A DNA stretch of 15,973 nt from an uncultured Muribaculaceae bacterium (GCA_910587545.1 CAJUMI010000054.1:1-15973), one strand, 5' to 3'. Shown: positions 8,312 through 15,577, numbered from the stretch's first letter. Made by a program: numbers and translations. Notes: generated by a model not told the origin, from the sequence alone.

Positions 8312-8447
8312 CCAAAAATTATAGAGCCGGCCCTCACGGGTCGGCTCTACTAAGTGTCTCTAACACTAAATACCTAAAACCATTTAAAATCCTTTTTTAC
8401 TTTAAATCTTTCACAAGCCTAAATATCTTAGACCTAATAATTATTTA
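8312..8447 (-). ncRNA. Putative intergenic small RNA (about 135 nt)
   Basis: Reading leftward, the -7 box TAACTTTG (8460-8453) would start a transcript near 8447. It would run through an A/U-rich section with UUAGG repeated three times and a small stem-loop (8367-8353), and end in a 12-bp hairpin (8349-8322) followed by AUAAUUUUUGG. A promoter at one end and a terminator-like hairpin at the other, with no reading frame between, is the expected layout of a stand-alone small RNA. I do not match it to a named RNA family; it does not look like 4.5S, 6S or tmRNA. The extent is inferred. Confidence 0.4.
8322..8349. terminator. GC-rich hairpin, probable terminator
   Basis: Arms 8322-8333 and 8338-8349 pair over 12 bp with one G-T wobble around the loop TCAC. 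On the minus strand it is followed by ATAATTTTTGG, a fair U-rich tail. On the plus strand it lies 50 bp after the DUF115 stop but lacks a T run, so it may end transcription from both sides with different efficiency. Confidence 0.6.
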
Positions 8448-8452
8448 CATTG

Positions 8453-8460
8453 CAAAGTTA
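8453..8460 (-). promoter_or_regulatory. Leftward -7 box in the intergenic gap
   Basis: The minus-strand TAACTTTG is identical to the -7 box of rpsF, and the flanks agree too (GTAACTTTGCAA in both). A TTG lies 25 bp upstream (8486-8488), a little too far for a standard -33. It points away from the nearest gene starts and towards the hairpin at 8322-8349. Confidence 0.5.
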
Positions 8461-8582
8461 CTGCTGCAAATTCACCTTTCAGCATCAATATAATTGCAAT
8501 ATAAATAATATACGAGGATAGACAAGACTATAATGCTTGATACGAGCGAATTACAAAAACAGAATACGTCACTCAATATAAG

Positions 8583-10181
8583 CTAAAATTGAGCGAAACT
8601 TCCTATTCTTTTTATATTGGACTCGAAATTTTCCCTATCTTCAGCACGATTTCTCAACTTGTTCCGATAGGTATAGACCGTGTTAAGTGACAAACCGAGC
8701 AGGCGGGCTATCCTCGCGCTTTCATCCACTCCCAGACGCATGAACGCCGCTATACGCAATTCGGGCGTGAGACGCTTCTCACTCAACTCGCCAAAACGGG
8801 CATCATGCCGGAGAAGACCGTTCAGCCGGTCGACGAAATCAGGATAGATGGTCAGAAACGCTTCGTCGAAAGATCTGAGGAATTTGTCGCTCTGCTCCCT
8901 CATCATCTCTCCGCTCTCCACCATGCGGCACAGATCTTGTCCCTGGCCGGTCTTGACCTTACGCACGATCAGGCGGTTGAGATCCTCGATACGCTCTATG
9001 TAGGATGAACAAATAGCGAGGATCTGGCTGATATACGCGTCTTTGTGCATATTGGTAGTGGCGAGTTGTGAACGATAATCCGAAATACGACGCTTTGATC
9101 TGTAAATCAACCATACCATGACAACAAGAGCGATCATCGCCACAGAGAGCACACCTACAAGCGCATATAGCCAGCGTATGCGGGAGCCATCCTTATCCTT
9201 ATAGGCTTTCGTGACGACAGGCAATGTGTTGATCTCGGCAAGAGTGCGTATCTTCGATCCCGACTCGATCGAGTTATCCAGAGCCTTTGTCAGATAGTTA
9301 TAAGCCCGCGAAATATCTCCCCTTCTGTATAGGTCGAGCCCCAGACGCTGGAGTGATGTGGTCTCCTTGGTTCCTGCAGCGATATCACTCATAGCCGACA
9401 GAGCGAGATAGAACGCTGCCTGATCGGCATCGCCGGCATAATTCTGATAATAGTCGGCAAGCGAGGCGGCCACTCTCGCATAAAGCGTATGTCCGAACTC
9501 CGACGCCGACAAAGCCGCGCGAAGTTCGGCAAGTGCCGTCGCCATATCGCCGCGGTTCATCGCGCTCCATCCCTTGTGATAAAGCTGATGCGCCGAACCT
9601 GAAGGATGATAGCGGACAAGAGAGTCACTAAAAGCCAAAGCCTTTCTCAGATATTGGCGGCCGAGCGCCTTGTCGGCATAGTATGCCGCCGTAGTCACAT
9701 AGACATCAAAGCCCTTGTCGAAATAATTCAGGCGGTAGAAACGCGGTATCGACTCCTTGTCGACCAGCTCTAACATGTCGACCGACTCCTTGATGATGCC
9801 GCGGAGAGGGTTGACGGCCGCAAGTTCAAGTGTTGCCTCACGCACGAGCGAACCGTCGCCGGAGTTGGAGGCCACACGCATGGCATCGCTGAAATAGGCG
9901 GCAGCGGAGTCGACATTGTAGCGACGATATTCTCTGCCGACCTCGATCATCAGCTTCGCGACATGCGAGGAATCCGCATTCGACAACCTGTCCTTGACCA
10001 TATTGATGCGGTTGAGTTTGTTTTGCAGATAGTGACGCGAATTGGCGATATAGCTGTCGGTTCGCAAAATAGCCTGTTCCAGCCCGTCGGCGGAAGGGTC
10101 CACAGGCGGTGCGGCGGCTGAATGTCGGTAAATGCAAAACATCGCCGTCACTGACAGTAATATCGCGGCCGCGTTATTCAT
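8583..10181 (-). CDS. Membrane-anchored TPR/HTH transcriptional regulator (DUF6377-like)
   Basis: The 532-residue protein begins with a hydrophobic N-terminal segment (1-23, signal peptide or anchor). It continues with a helical, alanine-rich repeat region resembling TPRs (about 75-320), one membrane helix (338-360, ending in a basic RSKRR stop), a helical linker (365-460), and a C-terminal helix-turn-helix (486-512, core ARIARLLGLSLNTVYTYRNK). This order, with a periplasmic TPR sensor, one membrane span and a cytoplasmic LuxR/sigma-like HTH, matches the Bacteroidetes DUF6377 family of putative one-component membrane regulators. Its start codon lies inside the end of the Crp-like gene (8-bp overlap), so translation of the two is probably coupled. 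The signal sensed and the target genes are unknown; the adjacent transporter is a candidate target. Confidence 0.78.
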   Translation of the reverse strand: MNNAAAILLSVTAMFCIYRHSAAAPPVDPSADGLEQAILRTDSYIANSRHYLQNKLNRINMVKDRLSNADSSHVAKLMIEVGREYRRYNVDSAAAYFSDAMRVASNSGDGSLVREATLELAAVNPLRGIIKESVDMLELVDKESIPRFYRLNYFDKGFDVYVTTAAYYADKALGRQYLRKALAFSDSLVRYHPSGSAHQLYHKGWSAMNRGDMATALAELRAALSASEFGHTLYARVAASLADYYQNYAGDADQAAFYLALSAMSDIAAGTKETTSLQRLGLDLYRRGDISRAYNYLTKALDNSIESGSKIRTLAEINTLPVVTKAYKDKDGSRIRWLYALVGVLSVAMIALVVMVWLIYRSKRRISDYRSQLATTNMHKDAYISQILAICSSYIERIEDLNRLIVRKVKTGQGQDLCRMVESGEMMREQSDKFLRSFDEAFLTIYPDFVDRLNGLLRHDARFGELSEKRLTPELRIAAFMRLGVDESARIARLLGLSLNTVYTYRNKLRNRAEDRENFESNIKRIGSFAQF

Positions 10182-10884
10182 CGTCGCAGACCACGCTGTC
10201 GTTCAGTCGGGCTTCAAGAAGATCGATAAGCGACCGGCGGCTGATGATGTCGATCTTCGACGGGCCGTAGGTCAGAAGCCCCAGCTTTTTCATATTGTCG
10301 AGCGTGGCGATGAACGATCCGCGCTGCACACCGAAAAATGAATATAGATCACGCTGACGGCACTCCAGCGATATGTCGCGTCCGCTCGGCTGTGTAAGAG
10401 CGACGATCCAGAAGGCTATGCGTTCCTCGATGCTGCCCGTTGTAAGCGCAAGCACGCCGCTGACCGACTTTTGGGCGTTCATAGACAGCAGGTTGAGATA
10501 GTTGAACATAAACACCTCGTCTGACTTCAGAATTTTGATGTAATCGTTTTTGGCGATCTGAAGTATGCCTGTCGGCTCTATCGCCGTCACCGTGCACGGA
10601 TAGTCGGTCGCACGGCCGAAAAGATAGTCGGCTGATATGATATCGGGAGCGACAAGCGTCTGGCTGACTTTGAACCGGCTGTCGGGATTTACAATTTTCG
10701 ATCTTACACTGCCTGAGATGATAAACTTGATGTGAGTGCAGGGCGAACCGGCCTCGACGACAGTCTCACCGGGCAGATATTTAAGAAAATGGAACTTGGC
10801 CATGCCGACCGTCTCGGCCATCCGCTCACGGGTGGCGCCGCGGAATAGAGGAAGTTCCATCAGTATTTCAAACATGCTGTTCAT
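10174..10884 (-). CDS. Crp/Fnr-family transcriptional regulator
   Basis: This 236-residue protein has a cyclic-nucleotide-binding-like beta barrel (about 15-110; YLPGETVVEAGSP at 36-48, IISGSVRSK at 55-63), a long dimerisation helix region (120-165), and a C-terminal winged helix (about 172-222) with QRDLYSFFGVQRGSFIATLD as the HTH and a wing before RRSLIDLLE. The usual cAMP-contacting glutamate and arginine of Crp are not apparent, and there is no cysteine cluster for an Fe-S centre, so the ligand is unknown. An alternative ATG at 10875 would drop three residues. It lies 42 bp after the BASS transporter stop with no promoter box visible between them, and overlaps the next regulator by 8 bp, suggesting one operon. 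Confidence 0.85.
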   Translation of the reverse strand: MNSMFEILMELPLFRGATRERMAETVGMAKFHFLKYLPGETVVEAGSPCTHIKFIISGSVRSKIVNPDSRFKVSQTLVAPDIISADYLFGRATDYPCTVTAIEPTGILQIAKNDYIKILKSDEVFMFNYLNLLSMNAQKSVSGVLALTTGSIEERIAFWIVALTQPSGRDISLECRQRDLYSFFGVQRGSFIATLDNMKKLGLLTYGPSKIDIISRRSLIDLLEARLNDSVVCDDE

Positions 10885-10926
10885 GGGTAAACTATGATTC
10901 TTTATATTATCAACAAGACGCGGCCA

Positions 10927-11853
10927 TTAAAGTTTTTTTGTGTCCTTACGTGTCTTGAAATATATCTGAGCGGAGTTGATTGTATTCTGCCATAGAATAT
11001 ATGATGCCGGGCCGACCGACGATATGGGATCGAGAAAGTTGAGCGACATCCATATTGCAAGCACTGTATTTTTCTGAGCAAGTCCCTGGGCTCCGGCAAC
11101 ACGATCACCAAATCTGCGGCCGATCCGACGGCCGATGATGAACTGGAGCACACATACAACCAAAGCCGCGCCGGCTATCGCTGACATCACCGGTATCATA
11201 TGCTGAGGCTCGCTCATTACAAAGCTGACCGACTTGCCGACCACAATCAGAAGGGAGACAGCCCATATGTAGAACGATAACGATTGGTGACTGGCGATGG
11301 AGTGATGGACTTTCGGGGCTGCATAACGCAGCACGAAAGCTGTTATCAACGGCAAAATGATCAGGGGTCCAACCTTGAGACATATCGTGGTGAAACCTTT
11401 GACAAATCCGACGGCATCACCGAGAGATTCACCGCCCATATATTCGAAAAGAGCAGGCGCGGTGAGAGCCACGGCAACATTGCTGACTATAGAGTACATA
11501 GCCACTTTGACCACTGATCCGCCAAGCATGCCGGTTATTACCGGAGCAGCAGTGGCTGTCGGGCAGAAGACACAGATAAACGCGCCTTCGGCCAATACAG
11601 GCGACAACGGCCGCAAAGCGAAGTACAGCCCCACCCCGCCAAGCAACTGAACAGCCAGAAGAACCCACGACATATGACCAAATTTCAATTCTTTAGGATC
11701 AACCTTGCAAAACGTAATGAGCAACATCACAAATATAAGATAAGGAGCGAGAAACTGCACGCTCTCTATCTCGGAGTGGAAAATCATGCCTGTGACCATG
11801 GCGATCGGCAGCATCCACGGTTTTATCATCTGTCTGAAATGCACTATATCCAT
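10927..11853 (-). CDS. BASS-family (bile acid:Na+ symporter-like) transporter
   Basis: The 308-residue protein is a polytopic inner-membrane protein with about nine to ten hydrophobic helices, and its length and pattern fit the bile acid:sodium symporter (SBF/BASS) family. The segment FCPTATAAPVITGMLGGSVV corresponds to the conserved helix-break region that in relatives reads CPGGTASNV. The C-terminal half contains ALVVCVLQFIIGRRIGRRFG and then AQGLAQKNTVLAIWMSLNFL, where the second crossover motif is expected. Bacterial members carry bile acids, pantoate, keto acids or other organic anions with Na+; the name does not fix the substrate here. It is the first of three same-strand genes ahead of two regulators. 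No recognisable promoter was found in the 157 bp upstream. Confidence 0.8.
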   Translation of the reverse strand: MDIVHFRQMIKPWMLPIAMVTGMIFHSEIESVQFLAPYLIFVMLLITFCKVDPKELKFGHMSWVLLAVQLLGGVGLYFALRPLSPVLAEGAFICVFCPTATAAPVITGMLGGSVVKVAMYSIVSNVAVALTAPALFEYMGGESLGDAVGFVKGFTTICLKVGPLIILPLITAFVLRYAAPKVHHSIASHQSLSFYIWAVSLLIVVGKSVSFVMSEPQHMIPVMSAIAGAALVVCVLQFIIGRRIGRRFGDRVAGAQGLAQKNTVLAIWMSLNFLDPISSVGPASYILWQNTINSAQIYFKTRKDTKKL

Positions 11854-11949
11854 ATAATATCTCTCACTTTTTTTATTATTTATAGCTCTTGCATTTTCGT
11901 GTTATTATTCTGCTGTGCATCCGTTCAGCAATGTATGAGTGCATGGTTC

Positions 11950-12226
11950 AATGATTATTCACAACCGCTTCAACCTTCAGCATATCGAGATCCTTCTGCA
12001 CCACAGTATTTCAGAGAGTTATCACATCATGACAAATATCACCGGATACTTCAAGGCAACAGTATGCCGCACTGACATGCTTCATCGCGTTGGCGTCACC
12101 GCTCCCGGCGTTTTCAAGCCGGGATTTGAACGTATCCTCATGTTCTATCGCGTCCGACGCTAACGCCGACACCGGAAGCGACAACGCAACTGTCACTCTA
12201 AATAAACGAAGAGTAACAAAACGCAT
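11950..12226 (-). pseudogene. Probable remnant of a secreted Sel1-repeat protein
   Basis: From the ATG at 12226 the reading frame gives a clear signal peptide (MRFVTLRLFRVTVALSLPVSALA). About 48 further residues follow, including ENAGSGDANAMKHVSAAY, which resembles the start of a Sel1 repeat. That frame stops at 12011. In another frame the next bases encode NSLKYCGAEGSRYAEG, which looks like the second half of the same repeat, and then more stops. I read this as a truncated, frameshifted Sel1-like gene; a genuine short secreted peptide of about 71 residues is the alternative. An ATG at 12247 is in frame but would place extra residues before the signal peptide. The left end is approximate. Confidence 0.4.
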
Positions 12227-12268
12227 AATGTTTTCAATAAGAACCATTTTTTGTATGTTCTAAAAATA

Positions 12269-12299
12269 TATCCGCAAAGTTAGTTGTTTTTTGCGGATA
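12269..12299. repeat. 10-bp perfect inverted repeat over a promoter box
   Basis: TATCCGCAAA (12269-12278) and TTTGCGGATA (12290-12299) form a perfect inverted repeat with an 11-nt spacer. The minus-strand -7 box TAACTTTG (12282-12275) overlaps one arm, so a dimeric repressor bound here would block the promoter. Alternatively the RNA hairpin followed by TATTTTTAG could be a weak second terminator for the gene at 12395-12754. Confidence 0.5.
12275..12282 (-). promoter_or_regulatory. -7 box upstream of the Sel1-like remnant
   Basis: The minus-strand TAACTTTG fits TAnnTTTG and would start a transcript near 12268, about 42 nt before the ATG at 12226. No TTTG -33 is seen at normal spacing. Confidence 0.45.
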
Positions 12300-12315
12300 C
12301 TATTCCGGTCGGGCC

Positions 12316-12346
12316 AAATAAAAAGCCTCCGGGACCACCGAAGACT
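12316..12346 (-). terminator. Intrinsic terminator after the 119-residue gene
   Basis: On the minus strand AGTCTTCGG pairs with CCGGAGGCT over 9 bp (two G-U pairs) around the loop TGGTC, immediately followed by TTTTATTT. It lies 49 bp after the stop of the gene at 12395-12754. Confidence 0.8.
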
Positions 12347-12394
12347 CTTTGGAGCCGCATACAAACGGCGTTATTCCTGAAAGATTGGCAATGA

Positions 12395-12754
12395 CTATTT
12401 CTCGTCCTTCGAGAGTGACATCTTCACTTTGTCGATGAATGAGAGTCTGGGCGGTTTGATATGGACCGAGACCTTTGCAGAGGTACGGTTAAGGAATATC
12501 ACCGACGAGTGCATCACTATAGCCACCCATTCCTCAAAAGGAACAATTGCGTAAATCCTCGACAGCAGCAACTTATAGAATGGCGACCGTTCGCCGAGGC
12601 TGTGGATGATCAGACTGGCGGTGTCCATGTCGACCGTTATGTCGTGATGTTCGGCAACCGAGTCAAATAGTAATCCGAAGTCAAGACAATCAGGGCTTTT
12701 GGGGAGCTTGCTGTATTTCTTGTAAAGGGTTTCTATTACTTGTTTGGTAATCAT
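12395..12754 (-). CDS. Hypothetical protein, 119 residues
   Basis: I do not recognise this protein. It has 119 residues with no signal peptide. The N-terminal half is helical and mixed-charge (KQVIETLYKKYSKLPKSP), the middle contains TASLIIHSLGERSPFYKLLL and a hydrophobic stretch around AIVPFEEWVAIVMHSSVIFL, and the C-terminus is strongly basic (KPPRLSFIDKVKMSLSKDEK). The hydrophobic part is interrupted by charged residues and is more like a folded core than a membrane span. It is a single-gene unit: an intrinsic terminator lies 49 bp downstream and the neighbouring operon ends 247 bp upstream behind its own terminator. Coding is supported by base use like its neighbours and by the terminator placement. 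Confidence 0.7.
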   Translation of the reverse strand: MITKQVIETLYKKYSKLPKSPDCLDFGLLFDSVAEHHDITVDMDTASLIIHSLGERSPFYKLLLSRIYAIVPFEEWVAIVMHSSVIFLNRTSAKVSVHIKPPRLSFIDKVKMSLSKDEK

Positions 12755-12941
12755 AACTCATCATTGTTTTGCGCAGTTGGCGTTATTATTTGAATCACGG
12801 ATCGCGTCGGCATAAATTAGGTCAAGTAGGAAAGATAGCACTCTGTCGATGTTGCACCGCTTTAATATTAAAACTTCGTTTCGCTTAAAAAGTTCTGTCG
12901 CTAACAATAATTTTTTGTGTATTTTCGAGGAGCAAAAGAAT

Positions 12942-12987
12942 AAAAAAAGACATGTCCCGGCCGAAATAAGATCAACAGGGACATGTC
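12942..12987 (-). terminator. Intrinsic terminator of the decarboxylase operon
   Basis: GACATGTCCC (minus 12987-12978) pairs perfectly with GGGACATGTC (minus 12958-12949) over 10 bp around a 19-nt loop, followed by TTTTTTTATTC on the minus strand. It begins 13 bp after the oadB stop codon. The rest of 12755-12941 shows no gene or clear promoter. Confidence 0.85.
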
Positions 12988-13000
12988 ATTATAGGATTTA

Positions 13001-14158
13001 TCAGGCAAGGAAGCCGAGCAGCACGCCGGCAGCCACTGCCGAACCGATCACACCGGCAACGTTCGGACCCATGGCATGCATGAGCAGATAGTTGGACGGA
13101 TCGTATTCGAGACCGAGGTTATTGGAGATACGCGCCGACATAGGCACTGCCGAAACACCGGCGTTGCCGATTAGCGGGTTGATTTTCTTATCCTTGGGCA
13201 AAACGAGGTTGAACAGCTTGACGAAAAGCACACCCGACGAAGAGGCGATGATAAACGCCATGAAGCCAAGGAAGAAAATAAAGATTGTCTGCGGAGTCAG
13301 GAACTGCGAGGCCTGGGTCGACGCACCGACTGTCATGCCGAGAAGGATGGTGACAATGTCGGTGAGTGCGTTGCTTGCGGTCTTTGCAAGACGGTTGGTC
13401 ACACCGCACTCGCGGAGCAGGTTGCCGAAGAACAGCATGCCGAGCAGCGGCAGGCCGGAAGGCACAACGAAGCAAGTGAGCAACATGCCGACGATCGGGA
13501 AGATGATCTTCTCGTTCTGCGACACGGCGCGCGCAGGCTTCATGCGTATGAGACGCTCTTTCTTAGTTGTGAACAGACGCATCAGCGGCGGCTGGATCAC
13601 AGGCACCAGAGCCATGTAACTGTAGGCCGAAACGGCGATCGCACCCATGAGGTTAGGGGCAAGTTTCGACGACAAGAAGATGGCTGTAGGACCGTCGGCA
13701 CCACCGATGATTGCGATCGCACCGGCCTGGTCGGGGGCAAAGCCGATAGCGAGGGCCACCATATAGGCGCCAAAGATACCGAACTGAGCGGCCGCACCTA
13801 TAAGCATCAGCTTGGGGTTGGCGATCAGAGCCGAGAAGTCAGTCATCGCGCCAATGCCAAGGAAGATGAGCGGAGGATACCATCCGGCACTCACACCATT
13901 GTAAAGGATGTTGAGCACCGAGCCCTGTTCATAAATGCCTATCTCGAGACCGGCACCGGTGTTGAAGGGCACGTTACCGATAAGAATACCGAAGCCAATC
14001 GGCACGAGGAGCATAGGTTCAAAGTTATGCTTGATGGCGAGCCAGATAAAGAACAGGCCCACGGCAAGCATAATGAAGTTGCCGACCTCGGCATTGGCAA
14101 AACCTGTCAGTTCCCAGAACTGTTGCAGGTTTTTCAATAGAAAATCACCAAATGACAT
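13001..14158 (-). CDS. oadB: Sodium-translocating decarboxylase, beta subunit
   Basis: This 385-residue polytopic inner-membrane protein is the carboxybiotin decarboxylase and Na+ pump subunit shared by oxaloacetate and methylmalonyl-CoA decarboxylases. Diagnostic blocks are present: AIIGGADGPTAIFLSSKLAP (149-168, D155 equivalent to the key membrane aspartate of OadB), SAYSYMALVPVIQPP (177-191, containing the conserved tyrosine), GNAGVSAVPMSAR (331-343, with the conserved asparagine, serine and arginine), and HAMGPNVAGVIGSA (361-374). Length is close to that of typical family members, so the subunit appears complete and functional. It starts 12 bp after the biotin-carrier gene and is the last gene before the operon terminator. 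It decarboxylates carboxybiotin and couples this to Na+ export. Confidence 0.95.
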   Translation of the reverse strand: MSFGDFLLKNLQQFWELTGFANAEVGNFIMLAVGLFFIWLAIKHNFEPMLLVPIGFGILIGNVPFNTGAGLEIGIYEQGSVLNILYNGVSAGWYPPLIFLGIGAMTDFSALIANPKLMLIGAAAQFGIFGAYMVALAIGFAPDQAGAIAIIGGADGPTAIFLSSKLAPNLMGAIAVSAYSYMALVPVIQPPLMRLFTTKKERLIRMKPARAVSQNEKIIFPIVGMLLTCFVVPSGLPLLGMLFFGNLLRECGVTNRLAKTASNALTDIVTILLGMTVGASTQASQFLTPQTIFIFFLGFMAFIIASSSGVLFVKLFNLVLPKDKKINPLIGNAGVSAVPMSARISNNLGLEYDPSNYLLMHAMGPNVAGVIGSAVAAGVLLGFLA

Positions 14159-14170
14159 AATCGGGGCTTA

Positions 14171-14608
14171 TTATGCGATTGTGATGAGAACAGCGCCTTC
14201 GAGAACCGAGTCACCGGGAGCGACATTGATCGAAGCGATCTTGCCGTCGCGGCCCGCATGGATGGCGTTTTCCATCTTCATGGCCTCGAGCAGGAGCACG
14301 GTGTCTGAAGCCTTGACCATGTCACCGACCTTAACGGGTATTGAAAGCACGACGCCGGGCAGCGGAGCCTTGACAGCGTCGCCTGTGCCGGTGGGAGCAG
14401 GCTTGGATATGACCTTTTCGCCCGACGCGTTGCGAGGAGCGGCTTCGGGACGGGGAGCGCTGACAGCCTTCACCTTGCCGGCGGCCTGCTCTTCGAGTTC
14501 GACTTTATAGGGAACACCGTTGACTTCGACCTGAGCCACGTTGCCATCGATGTCGCCCACGGCTACCTTGTAGGTATTGCCATTGATTTTATATTTATAT
14601 TCTTTCAT
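14171..14608 (-). CDS. mmdC: Biotin carrier subunit of the decarboxylase
   Basis: The 145-residue protein has an N-terminal beta-rich domain (1-42), a flexible Ala/Pro/Lys linker (43-77), and a C-terminal biotinyl domain (78-145). The biotinylation motif EAMKM is at 108-112, with K111 the attachment lysine, and the conserved APLPGVV (81-87) precedes it. The carrier takes CO2 from the carboxyltransferase to the membrane beta subunit. The short Ala/Pro linker and small size fit the stand-alone carrier of methylmalonyl-CoA decarboxylase (MmdC) more than the carrier domain fused to an oxaloacetate decarboxylase alpha chain. It lies 54 bp after the OadG-like gene and 12 bp before oadB. Confidence 0.92.
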   Translation of the reverse strand: MKEYKYKINGNTYKVAVGDIDGNVAQVEVNGVPYKVELEEQAAGKVKAVSAPRPEAAPRNASGEKVISKPAPTGTGDAVKAPLPGVVLSIPVKVGDMVKASDTVLLLEAMKMENAIHAGRDGKIASINVAPGDSVLEGAVLITIA

Positions 14609-14662
14609 TTTTGAAACGGGTTAGTAAGATTGAATAAAATTAGGTGATGCGGGTGATACCGA

Positions 14663-15577
14663 TTAATGGCGATGATTTACGCCTGGCACTTCGCGGAGAC
14701 CGTAGATCTTTGAGCTCCACGGCGAGTATGCGCGTTTCACCTTGTTGATGGTGAGCACAGTGTTCTCGGTGTCATGAGCGTTGAGATGATCATGGAGAGC
14801 CATGACGATGGCTGCGATCTCCTCACCTGAGTCATGAACGACCTCACCTTTCTCAACATCATGTTTCTCAACACCGTGGGCGCGCATCTTGTTGAGGCGC
14901 GACACACTCGCGCCGATCTTGCCGATGCCGTAGAAGCACAGGCAGAGACAGAGCAAAGCAGAGAATACGATACACATGGCCATGACGGTCATGCCGAAGC
15001 CGTTGGAATCAAGTCTTGCAAATTCCTCGACCTTGCTGTTGGTATCGCGGATCACGTTGGCGCCCGAGGGAGTGATGTAGGCCTCGCCGCCGTCACGCAC
15101 GCTCCATTCGCCGGCTCCGTCGACCGAACGGGCATAACTGTTGTCTGCGGTGAGCGATGCGGGGATCACTATTTCGTCGATAAGTGTGATGCCGTCAGCG
15201 TCATATACACCGATCCAGTTGTCCTTGCCCGGTTCGAGCACAAAATTGGTGTGGAATGTGCCCTTGTCAGGCTGGCCGTCGGCAAAAAACACGACATGCT
15301 GGCGCTTGGCTATGCGGGTGTTGACATCGCCGAGGGGCACGGGGTATTTCCTGGGGTCGTCTTTGTCATTGGTGAGATAGATACTCGAGATCTCGAGCGG
15401 CGCAAAATTGGCATTGAACAACTCGATCCAACCGTGGCGCTCGCCATAGTCATCGATGATGCTCGATTCATTCTCAACCATGACTTCGTTGATGCGCAGC
15501 GCCTTGCGATCCTGAGCGAAAAGCGCGGAAGCCGACGCGGCAACGATTATGGCAGTCAATAATAATTTTCTTTTCAT
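14663..15577 (-). CDS. OadG-like gamma subunit fused to a lamin-tail domain
   Basis: The 304-residue product starts with a signal peptide (1-21, cleavage after SALFA). A lamin-tail domain follows (about 27-140; LRINEVMVEN at 27-36, GWIELFNANFAPLEISSIYL at 49-68, FADGQPDKGTFHTNFVLEPG at 98-117). Next come a linker, one membrane helix (193-218, FGMTVMAMCIVFSALLCLCL), and an OadG-like cytoplasmic tail with EEIAAIVMALHDHL (252-265) ending in NHRH. Plain OadG proteins are about 80-90 residues with one N-terminal helix, so this form adds a large periplasmic domain. The gamma subunit anchors and stabilises the complex, and in other species its C-terminal histidines bind Zn2+. Its position between the carboxyltransferase and biotin-carrier genes supports this role. 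The lamin-tail domain may link the complex to the outside; its ligand is unknown. Confidence 0.88.
   Translation of the reverse strand: MKRKLLLTAIIVAASASALFAQDRKALRINEVMVENESSIIDDYGERHGWIELFNANFAPLEISSIYLTNDKDDPRKYPVPLGDVNTRIAKRQHVVFFADGQPDKGTFHTNFVLEPGKDNWIGVYDADGITLIDEIVIPASLTADNSYARSVDGAGEWSVRDGGEAYITPSGANVIRDTNSKVEEFARLDSNGFGMTVMAMCIVFSALLCLCLCFYGIGKIGASVSRLNKMRAHGVEKHDVEKGEVVHDSGEEIAAIVMALHDHLNAHDTENTVLTINKVKRAYSPWSSKIYGLREVPGVNHRH

Larger units (their letters stand above)
8273..8582. other. 310-bp gene-free region between convergent genes
   Basis: This AT-rich stretch lies between the DUF115 gene and the end of the DUF6377-type gene. It holds a 12-bp GC-rich hairpin (8322-8349), a small AGTGT/ACACT hairpin (8353-8367), three CCTAA words (8373, 8418, 8433) and a leftward TAACTTTG box (8453-8460). 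The part from about 8461 to 8582 shows nothing else I can name. Short reading frames here are AT-rich translations without family resemblance. Confidence 0.6.

Noticed and set aside
8281..8493. 70-residue plus-strand frame with a hydrophobic stretch
   Set aside because: It is a translation of AT-rich intergenic DNA across the hairpin and has no start context or similarity.
8572..8593. CTCAAT/ATTGAG inverted repeat at the end of the DUF6377-like gene
   Set aside because: Only 6 bp, A/T-rich, a 10-nt loop and no T run; too weak to call a terminator.
11674..12075. 133-residue plus-strand frame
   Set aside because: Its first half is antisense to the BASS transporter gene and the remainder covers the intergenic and Sel1-remnant region; no family features.
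12849..13091. 80-residue plus-strand frame
   Set aside because: It runs through the operon terminator hairpin and into the antisense of oadB, so it is a shadow.
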